Origin: an uncultured Draconibacterium sp.
GTDB lineage: Bacteria; Bacteroidota; Bacteroidia; Bacteroidales; Prolixibacteraceae
NCBI RefSeq assembly: GCF_963675065.1
Contig: NZ_OY775905.1
Coordinates: forward strand, 942,501-1,006,500
Length of the DNA: 64,000 bases
Direction of reading: 5' to 3'
Part shown: in pieces, positions 8,937 to 17,768 of the stretch
How positions within the stretch are numbered: the stretch's first letter is position 1
Layout: each line of letters starts with the position of its first letter
Translations under genes and position numbers: made by a program
Notes under the pieces: generated by a model
Seen by the model: only the letters and a program-made list of their open reading frames with translations
Database searches by the model: none
Told to the model about the DNA's origin: nothing

Positions 8937-10085
8937 TTACAACGACCGCTCCAAAATGCGAAACAACTGCTCATCTTTCAGTTCTACCGGATTACCCTTC
9001 ATACTACTTGCAACTTTTGCTTTCTCAACCAGCACAGGAAAATCTTCTTTTGTCAATCCATATTCCGACAATGGCGGGATTTGCAATTCGGCCACCAATT
9101 CCGCTGCCCAAATAGCAGCATCGTTTGCCATGGCCTTTTCGTTTCCGGTAAGGATTTTTGCCAGCTCATCAAATTTCGAGCTATCGAGTTTATTTTCTCT
9201 TAAAGCCTGAATATTCTCTTCAATCACTGCCGACATCAGGCAGGCGCAAACGGCGCCGTGCGGAATAGGAAACATCCCTCCCATAGGTCCGGCAAAACCA
9301 TGAACAGCCCCCAGTTTTACGTTGGCAAGAGCCATTCCACCCAAAAGGCTGGCCATGGCCATATCTTCACGTGCCTGTTTGTTGCTGCCATTTTTATATG
9401 CTTTTCGTAAGGACCGAGAGATTCGTGTTAAACCCTCACGACAAACCATATCAATAAACGGATTCGCCTGGTTCGATACAAAAGTTTCGAGCAAATGAGT
9501 TAAGGCGTCAACGCCGGTACTGGCCGTTAATGCCGGTGGCATTGACCATGTTAATACCGGATCAACAACCGCCACATCAGGATACATCTGGTTATTTCGC
9601 AAACTTACCTTCACACTATTTTCGGGCGATTTTATTACTGAATTTTTAGTTACCTCTGCACCGGTTCCGGCCGTTGTAGGAATGGCAATACAGGGCAAAG
9701 ATTTTTCTGTCAGTGGTTTTCCGCGCCCAATTACTTCCAGGTAATCGAGCAGTTCGCCTTTATTAGTTGCCAAAGCAGCAATGGCTTTTGCACTATCAAT
9801 AACACTTCCTCCGCCCAAACCTACTATTACATCACTTCCATGACTACGTGCCAATTGCACTCCTTTCTCAATTAAATCGGTAGTCGGCTCGCCAGGTATA
9901 TTAAAAAGCACAGTGTTGGTTCCCGGGCTGAATTTCGCCATCAACTCTTTAGCCCGCGACGAATTTTTCCCCGTTACCAAAACCACAATCTTCCCAAAAC
10001 CAGCAACAAGATCCGGGACATCCCTCAACGAATGATTTCCAAAAATGATTTGCCCTGCGGTTGCAAATGAAAAATTAACTGCCAT
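8937..10085 (-). CDS. Iron-containing alcohol dehydrogenase
   Basis: 382 residues, normal for group III alcohol dehydrogenases. The nucleotide-binding GGGSVIDSAKA and the metal-ligand region GAVHGFAGPMGG...IPHGAVC are visible; the reaction is NAD(P)-dependent alcohol/aldehyde interconversion, substrate unknown. ATG 10085 is preceded by GAGGAC at a good distance, which decides the start over codons further upstream that would overlap the next gene. It follows the ABM-domain gene by 13 bp and is probably its operon partner, which hints at shared small-molecule detoxification or catabolism (inference). Confidence 0.9.
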   Translation of the reverse strand: MAVNFSFATAGQIIFGNHSLRDVPDLVAGFGKIVVLVTGKNSSRAKELMAKFSPGTNTVLFNIPGEPTTDLIEKGVQLARSHGSDVIVGLGGGSVIDSAKAIAALATNKGELLDYLEVIGRGKPLTEKSLPCIAIPTTAGTGAEVTKNSVIKSPENSVKVSLRNNQMYPDVAVVDPVLTWSMPPALTASTGVDALTHLLETFVSNQANPFIDMVCREGLTRISRSLRKAYKNGSNKQAREDMAMASLLGGMALANVKLGAVHGFAGPMGGMFPIPHGAVCACLMSAVIEENIQALRENKLDSSKFDELAKILTGNEKAMANDAAIWAAELVAELQIPPLSEYGLTKEDFPVLVEKAKVASSMKGNPVELKDEQLFRILERSL

Positions 10086-10098
10086 ATCTTCTGTCCTC

Positions 10099-10407
10099 TT
10101 AATCCCAACCTTCGTCGTCGGGATGTACATTATAAAACTTAATTGCCGATCGTGGTTCAGCCATCATATCGGCAACAGTGTCGCGCCACTTTTGGTAGTG
10201 CGCTGTTTCTTTGTGTTTTGCCGGATCGTCGGCTGTACGATACACCTCTACCAATACAAAACGTGTAGGGTCGTCTTGTTGTTCTACAAAATCAAAACGG
10301 GCAATCCCCGGTTCGTTAATACTGTTTTTTGCATTCTCGATGGTGGCCGCTTTAAAAGCCTCGATACAATCTTCTTTGACATGAATAAATACGTGAACGA
10401 TAAACAT
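10099..10407 (-). CDS. Antibiotic biosynthesis monooxygenase (ABM) domain protein
   Basis: 102 residues forming a single dimeric alpha/beta-barrel ABM domain: an opening strand MFIVHVFIHVKED, a central FDFVEQQDDPTRFVLVEVY and the helix YQKWRDTVADMM. The family includes quinol monooxygenases (YgiN type) and the autoinducer-2 enzyme LsrG, so the exact role cannot be fixed from sequence. First gene of a two-gene unit with the alcohol dehydrogenase. Its promoter must lie in the gap shared with the sigma factor operon. Confidence 0.85.
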   Translation of the reverse strand: MFIVHVFIHVKEDCIEAFKAATIENAKNSINEPGIARFDFVEQQDDPTRFVLVEVYRTADDPAKHKETAHYQKWRDTVADMMAEPRSAIKFYNVHPDDEGWD

Positions 10408-10447
10408 GGTGTAAGATTTTAAGTGGTTCTCCTACAAATTTGAAAAA

Positions 10448-10455
10448 TATTTTTG
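10448..10455 (+). promoter_or_regulatory. Bacteroidota -7 element for the sigma factor operon
   Basis: TATTTTTG matches the TAnnTTTG -7 consensus and points at the ECF sigma gene about 95 bp downstream. No good TTTG lies at the expected -33 distance, so this is a moderate call. Confidence 0.4.
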
Positions 10456-10550
10456 TACCATTCCAACCTTTTCGGAATATCTTCGTCTTAAAGGCAAAGA
10501 TCAAGGTTTAAATCTGATGGAAACTGCCTGGCAGCATTAAGAAAAACAAT

Positions 10551-11132
10551 TTGGAGATACACCACAACAATAACGAGATTAGCTTGATTAGGCTCTGTAA
10601 AAAGGGCGATGCGAAAGCTCAGTACCGGCTTTACAAACTTTATTGCAAGGGAATGTACAATGTTGCCATTCGCTTGACAAATGACAAAAGCATGGCGGAG
10701 GATGTGCTTCAGGATGCGTTTGTAAAAGCTTTTTCGGAAATCGACAAGTTAAAGAATGAGAAGGCCTTTGGCGGCTGGCTAAAACGAATTGTAATTAACC
10801 GAAGTATTGATGTTACGCGAAAGGAAAAAATAGTTTACTCCGAAGTTAAAAATCTGGGAAGCGACGATAATGAGATAGCCGTTGAAATTGACAGCGGATT
10901 TAGTCCGGAAAGGATTCACCATTATATAAAACAACTGCCGGATGGTGCCCGCGAGATTTTGGTACTTCGTGCATTAGAAGGATACAAACATGCTGAAATA
11001 GGAGAAAAACTGGGAATTTCGGAATCGACTGCAAAAACACAGTTTTTCAGAGCAAAACAATTATTAGTAAAAATGATTCAAGATGAAACAGAATCTGGAA
11101 AGATACTTGAAAGAGCAACGGCTAAAGCTTGA
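10551..11132 (+). CDS. ECF-type RNA polymerase sigma factor
   Basis: 193 residues with region 2 (YNVAIRLTNDKSMAEDVLQDAFVKAF in outline, residues ~36-61) and region 4 (LPDGAREILVLRALEGYKHAEIGEKLGISESTAKTQ in outline, residues ~128-165), i.e. the ECF sigma-70 layout with no region 3. It would direct RNA polymerase to a small regulon. The frame has no ATG before region 2; TTG at 10551 is the best start after an in-frame TGA at 10515. Its 3' end overlaps the next gene by 50 bp, as is usual for sigma/anti-sigma pairs. Confidence 0.92.
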   Translation: MEIHHNNNEISLIRLCKKGDAKAQYRLYKLYCKGMYNVAIRLTNDKSMAEDVLQDAFVKAFSEIDKLKNEKAFGGWLKRIVINRSIDVTRKEKIVYSEVKNLGSDDNEIAVEIDSGFSPERIHHYIKQLPDGAREILVLRALEGYKHAEIGEKLGISESTAKTQFFRAKQLLVKMIQDETESGKILERATAKA

Positions 11133-11616
11133 TGTGGAAGATCCCGAACACGACATTGTTTGGGAAGGGATAAGCAACCAGCTTCACCAAAATAGAAAGC
11201 AAAGCCTGCCACACTGGTTTTGGAAGGTGGCGGCCATATTCCTATTTGTTGTTTCGGCCACGTATTTTGTGTTAAACGAAACTTCCGAAAAACAAATGGT
11301 AGTTGTTCAACTATCTGATATTTCTGAAGAACTAGGCAATAAGGAAGCCTCTCTTCAACAGGTGGTAAATGCCAAACGGGAAATAGTGGAGCAAGAACTG
11401 TCGGCAGAAAATTCGGAGATCCGGTTTTTACTTAATGAACTGAACAACCTCGACGAAATATATGCCACCTATCAAAAAGATCTAAACAATACTATCGATA
11501 ACGAGCCGGTGATACACGTTATGCTCGATTATTACGAGAAAAAAATCAAAGTATTAAACCGAATTCTACTGGAAATTGAAAAACAAGAAAATCATGAAGA
11601 AACAATTACACTTTAA
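11083..11616 (+). CDS. Putative anti-sigma factor, single-pass membrane protein
   Basis: 177 residues: a cytoplasmic N-terminus of ~45 residues, one transmembrane helix (VAAIFLFVVSATYFVL) and a periplasmic part of ~110 residues rich in helix and predicted coiled coil. The position, overlapping the sigma gene by 50 bp, and the topology support an anti-sigma role; there is no zinc-binding HxxxCxxC motif, so it would be a non-canonical type. The last residues overlap the start of the downstream gene. Function is inferred from context only. Confidence 0.65.
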   Translation: MKQNLERYLKEQRLKLDVEDPEHDIVWEGISNQLHQNRKQSLPHWFWKVAAIFLFVVSATYFVLNETSEKQMVVVQLSDISEELGNKEASLQQVVNAKREIVEQELSAENSEIRFLLNELNNLDEIYATYQKDLNNTIDNEPVIHVMLDYYEKKIKVLNRILLEIEKQENHEETITL

Positions 11617-12886
11617 AGTACTATTTACAGTTGCCATCCTATTAATAGGCAGCCAGTTACTATGGGCTCAAAGCTACGAGGCCTCAAAAAAGTTAAATAA
11701 GTCGACTGCAGTGCCGGCCGATATAAGCATCAATTTATCGAACCATGCAGCCGACATAAAAATTAATACGACCAACGATAAAACGGTAAGTATCAGCACC
11801 GAGATAAAGGTGGATGCCCGTAGCAAAGAAGACGCAGAAAAGTTGATCGCGGCAATAGAGAAGTTTGAATTCGACCTGAGAGGAAACCGTATACACATTG
11901 ATACCCGTTTTTACAAAAGTATGAACTCGATTAACGGACGCAGCACCATTACCCTGCTGAATGGCGATAAAGTAAAAATTAAAGATTTTGAGATCAGGCA
12001 TGAAATGAACATCCCGAAATCAGCCAGCCTGAGTCTTGAAAACAAGTACAGTTCAGTTTTTATTGGCGAGATTGAAGGAAAAACTAAACTAAACCTTTAC
12101 AACAGCGAACTTCGTTCTGAAGGATTTCTATCGACTTTTAAACTGGAAGCGAAGTATTCGAAATTGCACGTGGAAAAATTTGCCGATGAAGCCACCTTTG
12201 ATTTGTACGATACAGATATTGAGTTTAAAACGGCCGGCGATATTACCATCGATAGTAAATACTCGAAAATTGAAGGAGGCAAAGCCGGGAATTTGAAGAT
12301 TAATTCGTACGACGACAAAGTACTTATTAATGATTTTAGCAATTTGAAAATGGAAGCCAAATACTCCGATCTGGTTTCAGAAGCTGATATCGACGAGCTT
12401 TCGCTTGATTTATACGACTGCAACCTGAAAATACAATCGGCAAAATCAGCAGAGTTTACAGGAAAATATTCCGACCTGGAATTGGGAAAAGTAAAAACAC
12501 TTACCATTCCTGATTCATACAACAACAATATTTATCTCGATAAAACCATCTCGATAAACATTGCCCAAAGTAAATACAGCAAGTATGAAATTGGGGCGAC
12601 GACAAAACTTTCGATTATTAGCCACGACGATGATATTGATATCGACCAGCTGAACTCCGATTTTGAAGGAATTTCGTTTGACGGGAAATACGGAAAACTA
12701 ATTATTGATGCCGGTTCGGTACCTTTTAAAATTGATGCCCTAATGAAATACGGGAAAGTTGATTTCCCAAAATCGTTGTTGCCCACCCGCCACATTGAAA
12801 AAAGCGGCGAATTGGAATTACTTGCCGGCGATAAAGGAAATACAATCCTGATTCGCGGTTACGACAACACCATAACTATTCAATAA
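11594..12886 (+). CDS. Secreted repeat protein of DUF4097-like beta-solenoid type
   Basis: About 430 residues. The signal peptide starts at MKKQLHFK (ATG 11594) with the hydrophobic core VLFTVAILLIGSQLLWA. The mature part is a chain of imperfect repeats alternating KYSxL-type and LYDxD-type strands roughly every 20 residues (KYSSVFIGE, KYSKLHVEK, KYSKIEGGK, KYSDLVSEA, KYSDLELGK, KYSKYEIGA, KYGKLIIDA). This suggests a right-handed beta-helix like DUF4097/DUF2807 adhesin-type proteins. It is the last gene of the sigma/anti-sigma operon and its start overlaps the anti-sigma gene, so it may be a signal input or target of that system. Confidence 0.75.
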   Translation: MKKQLHFKVLFTVAILLIGSQLLWAQSYEASKKLNKSTAVPADISINLSNHAADIKINTTNDKTVSISTEIKVDARSKEDAEKLIAAIEKFEFDLRGNRIHIDTRFYKSMNSINGRSTITLLNGDKVKIKDFEIRHEMNIPKSASLSLENKYSSVFIGEIEGKTKLNLYNSELRSEGFLSTFKLEAKYSKLHVEKFADEATFDLYDTDIEFKTAGDITIDSKYSKIEGGKAGNLKINSYDDKVLINDFSNLKMEAKYSDLVSEADIDELSLDLYDCNLKIQSAKSAEFTGKYSDLELGKVKTLTIPDSYNNNIYLDKTISINIAQSKYSKYEIGATTKLSIISHDDDIDIDQLNSDFEGISFDGKYGKLIIDAGSVPFKIDALMKYGKVDFPKSLLPTRHIEKSGELELLAGDKGNTILIRGYDNTITIQ

Positions 12887-12891
12887 TCCCG

Positions 12892-13743
12892 CTAATCAAT
12901 CTTTTCGGGTTTATTTTTAAACACGAGGGTTCGATAAGGAAATGGAATTTCAATTCCTTCTTTATCGAATCTTTTCTTAACACTATCAAACACATCACAT
13001 TGCAACGCAAATGCTTCATTATTTGAATTGGTCCAGGCATAAGCCCTGATAGTTACTGCAAAATCTCCAAGAGATACCAGTCTCATTTGTACAGGTGCTT
13101 GTTCTTGCTCAAGTTCTTCCTCTGTCCGGTTATCGACAAAGTTGGGGTGTTTCATTATTTCTTCTTCGATTATTTTCCTGGCCAGATCGACATCGGAATC
13201 GTAGCTGATTCCAAAATCAACATGCTTTCTGATTTTCTCATCGGTCATTGAGCTATTTAGTAAAGTTGTTTCGCTAATCAGACTGTTTGGAATAACAATG
13301 CGTCTGTTTTCGTAATCGCGTATTACCGTATGCCGTAATGTTATTTCTTCAACAACACCTTTCAACGCGTCTGATTTTATTTCGATAGTATCCTGCACAC
13401 TAAAAGGCTTGAAAATGAGGATAAATATTCCGCTGAGAATATTTGAAAAGGCTTTTTGAGATGCAAAACCAATTGTAGCCGCCAAAATTCCGGCCCCTGC
13501 AAACAGCCCTTTTCCAAGATCGTTTAGTGCCGGTGTAATCAGAAAAATTATAATGAGTGCTATCGTGAAAATAATGAACGATGCACTGTTTTTCAGAAAG
13601 ACAAATTTGGTTGGGTCTTCTTTCAGGTTTTCCGACTTCTTTCTGATAATTCGGGTCAAAATACGCCGGGCAATAAACGATAGGAAGTAGGATATGACAA
13701 CGATACCAATAACACTTCCCCAATACAAAAAATCTATTTGCAT
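12892..13743 (-). CDS. Small-conductance mechanosensitive channel (MscS family)
   Basis: 283 residues: three membrane helices, the pore-lining helix near GKGLFAGAGILAATIGFASQ, then the beta domain (VQDTIEIKSDALKGVVEEITLRHTVI in outline) and the C-terminal alpha/beta domain ending IPFPYRTLVF. MscS channels open on membrane tension to release solutes at hypo-osmotic shock. It converges with the sigma operon (5 bp between the stops) and lies just downstream of the aspartoacylase-family gene. Confidence 0.93.
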   Translation of the reverse strand: MQIDFLYWGSVIGIVVISYFLSFIARRILTRIIRKKSENLKEDPTKFVFLKNSASFIIFTIALIIIFLITPALNDLGKGLFAGAGILAATIGFASQKAFSNILSGIFILIFKPFSVQDTIEIKSDALKGVVEEITLRHTVIRDYENRRIVIPNSLISETTLLNSSMTDEKIRKHVDFGISYDSDVDLARKIIEEEIMKHPNFVDNRTEEELEQEQAPVQMRLVSLGDFAVTIRAYAWTNSNNEAFALQCDVFDSVKKRFDKEGIEIPFPYRTLVFKNKPEKID

Positions 13744-13774
13744 AATTTACGTTTTCATATTATGATTATATATT

Positions 13775-14716
13775 TCAATTTCCTATATGATAGAGCGCAT
13801 CGCCTTCGGTAACAATTGGGGAGTAATTAAGTCCGATAATATGCCCATTAGTTTTCGCTTTTATCTGGTATTCAAATTCACCAAACGGATCGGATATACT
13901 TCCAAGCGTATGTCCTTTCATGATGTACTCGCCACCATTGATAAACGAACGAAACAACCCGGAATGACGGGCTCTGTGCCAGTATGACTGTTCAATTATA
14001 ATAGGGTCTTTTAAATTGTTTTGATTGATACTGGTAGCATAATCGCGCATGCCAATGGCATGCATAAGCCTCATAATTCCATTTAGTCCTGCGTCAGTTA
14101 CTGCATTGTTAAAATCGAGTGATTTCCCGCCTTCAAATAACAAAACCTTCAAGCCCTCTTTAGTTGCTGATTCACGAAAGGATTTATCTCGGTTATTCGC
14201 ATAAACAATAAATTGCGGATGAAAGGCATTAGCAAGCTGCAACAAAGTTTCGTCGTTTTTGGAAATACGAATTTGCGGAATATTAAACCTGTTTGAACCA
14301 CCGGTATGAAAATCGATACAATAATTGGAGTGAGGTACAATTTCTTTCATAAAGGTAGCGGCAAACTGACTGGCTAGAGATCCCTTTTCTGAGCCCGGAA
14401 AATAGCGATTCAAATCTTTTCCATCAGGGAATTCGCGTCTTTGATTTAAAAACCCAAATACATTTAATACCGGAATACAAATTACCGTTCCTTTATCAGG
14501 ACGTAACATATTGCTCGAAACGGCCTTTCGTACAATTTCAACACCATTTACTTCGTCGCCATGAATACCAGCAATGATCAATAACACCGGGCCATCTTCT
14601 TTGGCACGTTCAATAATTACCGGCACATCAATTCGGGTACGCGTATGTAAACGCACAGTATCCAAGTTGATTTGTACGCTTTCACCCGGCATTATTTCTC
14701 GGTTCAGAATTTTCAT
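13775..14716 (-). CDS. Succinylglutamate desuccinylase/aspartoacylase family hydrolase
   Basis: 313 residues of the AstE/AspA zinc amidohydrolase family, related to M14 carboxypeptidases. The zinc ligands sit in GIHGDEVNG (His52, Glu55) and IDFHTGG (His at about 137). The C-terminal ~90 residues form the beta domain with GEYIMKGHTLGSI and a GEFEYQIKAKTNG stretch. Members remove acyl groups from amino acids or cleave glutamate-type peptide bonds. The partners upstream are RimK and a retropepsin-like protein, so trimming or hydrolysis of RimK products is an attractive inference, not shown. Confidence 0.88.
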   Translation of the reverse strand: MKILNREIMPGESVQINLDTVRLHTRTRIDVPVIIERAKEDGPVLLIIAGIHGDEVNGVEIVRKAVSSNMLRPDKGTVICIPVLNVFGFLNQRREFPDGKDLNRYFPGSEKGSLASQFAATFMKEIVPHSNYCIDFHTGGSNRFNIPQIRISKNDETLLQLANAFHPQFIVYANNRDKSFRESATKEGLKVLLFEGGKSLDFNNAVTDAGLNGIMRLMHAIGMRDYATSINQNNLKDPIIIEQSYWHRARHSGLFRSFINGGEYIMKGHTLGSISDPFGEFEYQIKAKTNGHIIGLNYSPIVTEGDALYHIGN

Positions 14717-14762
14717 AAATGCGTATTTAGCCCAATTATATAATTACCATTCTATCTTTTGG

Positions 14763-15635
14763 TCAGACATTTCTTTCAACATAACGAATAATGCTTTTTG
14801 CAATATCAATACCTGTAGCACTTTCAATACCTTCCAGTCCGGGCGAAGAGTTTACCTCCAGAATTAAAGGCCCGTTTTTGGATTGTAACATATCAACTCC
14901 GGCAACGCCCAATCCCATTACACGGGTTGCTTTCAAGGCTGCATTTTCTTCTTCGTCGCTTAATTGAATTACCTCGGCAGTTCCTCCCCTATGAAGGTTC
15001 GATCTGAAATCGCCGGGTTTTCCACTACGTCGCATAGCTCCTACCACCACGCCATCAACCACAAAAGCTCTAATATCGGCACCCTTGGCCTCTTCTATAA
15101 ACTCCTGGGCAATAACCCGGGCTTTTAATCCGTGAAATGCTTCAATTACTGACGATGCAGCATTTTTATTCTCGGCCAATACAACACCAATACCCTGGGT
15201 GCCTTCCAAAAGTTTAATAACCAGAGGAGCGCCTCCAATACTGTCGATAATGTCATCGGTATTTTTACTATAATTAGTAAAAACAGTTTTGGGGAGCCCC
15301 AAACCGGCCCTCGAAAGAATTTGCAAGCTGCGCAACTTGTCGCGCGAACGGCCCAAAGCAATCGATTCAATAGCCGTAAATACTTTCATCATTTCAAACT
15401 GTCGTACAACGGCAGTACCATAAAACGTTATCGACGCACCAATACGCGGAATTACAGCATCAATATTTTCAAGTCTCTTACCTTGATATATAATTTGTGG
15501 ATTTTTCTTTTCAATGACTAAATCACATTTCGAGTGATCAACAATCATCATTTCATGCCCTCGTTCTTCTCCGGCTTGGATCAATCTTTTTGTTGAGTAC
15601 AATTTTGGATTTCGTGATAATACTACAATATTCAT
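14763..15635 (-). CDS. rimK: RimK-family ATP-grasp ligase
   Basis: 290 residues, the RimK length. ATP-grasp features: LVIKLLEGTQGIGVVLAE (ATP loop), the acidic AGVDMLQSKNGPLILEVNSSPGLEGIE near the C-terminus and DIRAFVVDG. Escherichia coli RimK adds glutamate residues to the C-terminus of ribosomal protein S6; close relatives make other glutamate or amino-acid tags. The gene lies between the retropepsin-like gene (30 bp upstream) and the aspartoacylase gene (46 bp downstream), all on the minus strand. Confidence 0.88.
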   Translation of the reverse strand: MNIVVLSRNPKLYSTKRLIQAGEERGHEMMIVDHSKCDLVIEKKNPQIIYQGKRLENIDAVIPRIGASITFYGTAVVRQFEMMKVFTAIESIALGRSRDKLRSLQILSRAGLGLPKTVFTNYSKNTDDIIDSIGGAPLVIKLLEGTQGIGVVLAENKNAASSVIEAFHGLKARVIAQEFIEEAKGADIRAFVVDGVVVGAMRRSGKPGDFRSNLHRGGTAEVIQLSDEEENAALKATRVMGLGVAGVDMLQSKNGPLILEVNSSPGLEGIESATGIDIAKSIIRYVERNV

Positions 15636-15665
15636 AATGCTTTTTTATAATTTTCTATTCGTATT

Positions 15666-16124
15666 CTATTTTCGTTTCCTATTTAATTTATGCGATAAAT
15701 TTGATGCTGAGGTATCAACCAGAAATCTTTTATTCAAGAACTTTCTTCCAATTAATACGTCGTACTTCATCAAACTTCTGTTGGCTAATGATAAATCAAT
15801 AGAATAATCCTTATTAAACAGTTTTATAGCTGTTCGAATAAGAAACCTATCCTCACTAATTCCATTGGAACTTTTAATGCTCTTTTTTTTGTAATTCGAA
15901 AAGTAGCATTCTTTGCCGGTATATTTCGGATGCTGCGGATCTAGAAATCGGCAAACCAACACTTTCTCTCCCTCGATTTCTGTTTCTTTTACCCAGTGGC
16001 AGTTTATACTCGAAGTATAAGCACCCGTATCGATTTTTGTTTTTATTCCTGTTAATTCCAAATCAGGGAAATCGGCGTAATCTTTCCTGCCAATCAACTC
16101 CTTTTGTTGTTTTGAATCTTGCAT
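15666..16124 (-). CDS. RimK-associated retropepsin-like protease
   Basis: 152 residues of the family often labelled ATP-dependent zinc protease (COG4067). The sequence shows a retropepsin-like aspartic protease active site, KIDTGAYTSS, with Asp32-Thr33-Gly34-Ala35; I see no zinc ligand set. The fold is predicted mostly beta, with GRKFLNKRFLVDTSAS near the end. In many genomes this family neighbours RimK and is proposed to act on its product. First residues start 6 bp after the stop of the GNAT/nitrilase gene, so they are probably one transcript. Confidence 0.85.
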   Translation of the reverse strand: MQDSKQQKELIGRKDYADFPDLELTGIKTKIDTGAYTSSINCHWVKETEIEGEKVLVCRFLDPQHPKYTGKECYFSNYKKKSIKSSNGISEDRFLIRTAIKLFNKDYSIDLSLANRSLMKYDVLIGRKFLNKRFLVDTSASNLSHKLNRKRK

Positions 16125-16130
16125 TGATCC

Positions 16131-17651
16131 TTATTTCTTTTTCAAACCAAACAGATCTAAACGCCTGTCTCTTAAATTTCTAACACTTCCAAACTGGTTA
16201 AGTTCGCGCAACAAACCAATATCCACATCGGCAATCAAAATCATTTCGGTATTTGGCGTAGCTTCAGCTTTCACTCCGTTTACCGGGAAAGCAAAATCGC
16301 AGGGCGTAAAAACCATCGATTGCGCATACTGAATATCCATGTTATGCACTTTTGGCAAGTTGCCAACACTTCCGGCAATAGCTACGTAACATTCGTTTTC
16401 GATGGCGCGTGCCTGCGAGCAGTTTCGCACCCGCGAAAAACCGTTTTGTGTATCGGTTAAAAAGGGTACAAACAAAATATCCACTCCTTCATCGGCCAGC
16501 AAACGGCTTAGTTCCGGGAATTCCGAATCGTAACAAATCAATACACCTATCTTTCCACAATCGGTATCCAGTGCTTTAAGAGTATGGCCTCCCTGCATAC
16601 CCCAAACTTTCACCTCGTCGGGTGTTACATGTAATTTTTCGTAGCGCTCGGTGCTTCCATCGCGGCGGCACAAGTAACCTACGTTATACAATATATCGTC
16701 TACCAACTCGGGCATACTCCCGGTTATTATATTAATGTTGTAACTAATGGCCAACTCGGAAAACTTTGCAGTAATGTTACTGGTGTGTTTTGCCAGGTCG
16801 CGAATAGCCTCTGGTTCGCTTAAATGGTTATTCTCGGCCATTAATGGTGCATTAAAAAACTCGGGAAATAAAGCAAAATCGCAACGATAGCCGGAAACGG
16901 CATCGATAAAAAACTCGGCCTGAAGCATCAGGTCTTCCAGCGTTTTATAAGGCCGCATTTGCCATTGCACCAAACCTAAACGAACCACCGTTTTTGTAAT
17001 TTCCGGTTTTTTGCGTGGTTTCTCGTAATAGATATTGTCCCACTCCAGCAACACGGCATATTCATTCGAATCGGTGTCGCCTTCCAGGTAGCCTTTTATA
17101 ATTTTTGCCGGGTGAAAATCGTTCGATATCTGAAAATTCAACACCGGGTCGTGAATCTCTTTTGTACGCACTTTTTGAATGTACTCTTTTGGCGACAGTT
17201 CATCCTGGTAAAGGTGATAGTTCGGGATTCGTCCTCCAAATGCAATTCCTTTTAAATTAAGCTGTTCGCACAACTCTTTTCGGTAATCGTACAAGCGGCG
17301 CCCCAATCGCAATCCACGAAATTCGGGTTTAATAAAAACATCAATTCCGTACAGCATGTCGCCATCCGGTGAGTGCGTATCAAACTTATAATTCCCGGTA
17401 ATTTCTTTGTAAGTGTGGTTATCTTCAAACTTATCGTAATCAACCACAATGGCAAGCGCACAACCCGCAATTTGTCCATTTACCTTCAGTACCACCTGCC
17501 CTTCCGGGAAACGGTCGATAAGCGATTGTATATGATGTTCCTTCCAATAGGCATCGGGCATGCTGGTATACACCTCTATCATTGCCTGTTTGAGTTCCTG
17601 GTAATCGTCGAATTTTAAATACTCCAGTTCTATATTGTCAATTTCCTGCAT
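16131..17651 (-). CDS. GNAT acetyltransferase-carbon-nitrogen hydrolase fusion
   Basis: 506 residues with two domains. Residues 1-205 are a GNAT acetyltransferase with the acetyl-CoA loop GLRLGRRLYDYRK near 113-125. Residues 222-506 are a nitrilase-superfamily amidase with the full catalytic triad: Glu264 (LFPEFFNAP), Lys339 (YEKLHV) and Cys373 (ICYDSEFPE). This fusion is known in Bacteroidota and Proteobacteria, but its substrate is not established. It is the first gene of the RimK cluster (gap of 6 bp), suggesting that acetylation and deamidation belong to the same pathway. Confidence 0.9.
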   Translation of the reverse strand: MQEIDNIELEYLKFDDYQELKQAMIEVYTSMPDAYWKEHHIQSLIDRFPEGQVVLKVNGQIAGCALAIVVDYDKFEDNHTYKEITGNYKFDTHSPDGDMLYGIDVFIKPEFRGLRLGRRLYDYRKELCEQLNLKGIAFGGRIPNYHLYQDELSPKEYIQKVRTKEIHDPVLNFQISNDFHPAKIIKGYLEGDTDSNEYAVLLEWDNIYYEKPRKKPEITKTVVRLGLVQWQMRPYKTLEDLMLQAEFFIDAVSGYRCDFALFPEFFNAPLMAENNHLSEPEAIRDLAKHTSNITAKFSELAISYNINIITGSMPELVDDILYNVGYLCRRDGSTERYEKLHVTPDEVKVWGMQGGHTLKALDTDCGKIGVLICYDSEFPELSRLLADEGVDILFVPFLTDTQNGFSRVRNCSQARAIENECYVAIAGSVGNLPKVHNMDIQYAQSMVFTPCDFAFPVNGVKAEATPNTEMILIADVDIGLLRELNQFGSVRNLRDRRLDLFGLKKK

Positions 17652-17700
17652 ATTGTTTTGTTCTCTATTCGTTAAACTTTTCGGTATTCCACTTAAAGTA

Positions 17701-17727
17701 TTATTTCTCGCAGATTTCGCTGATTAA
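17701..17727. repeat. Short dispersed repeat (AATCAGCGAAATCTGCG type)
   Basis: The reverse strand reads AATCAGCGAAATCTGCGAG, matched with two differences over 23 bases at 40404-40427. It lies between corA and the GNAT/nitrilase gene, which has its promoter in this gap. Confidence 0.6.
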
Positions 17728-17768
17728 AAGTTCAATCTATTTATCGGTTTAGTTTACCCAACACAAGT

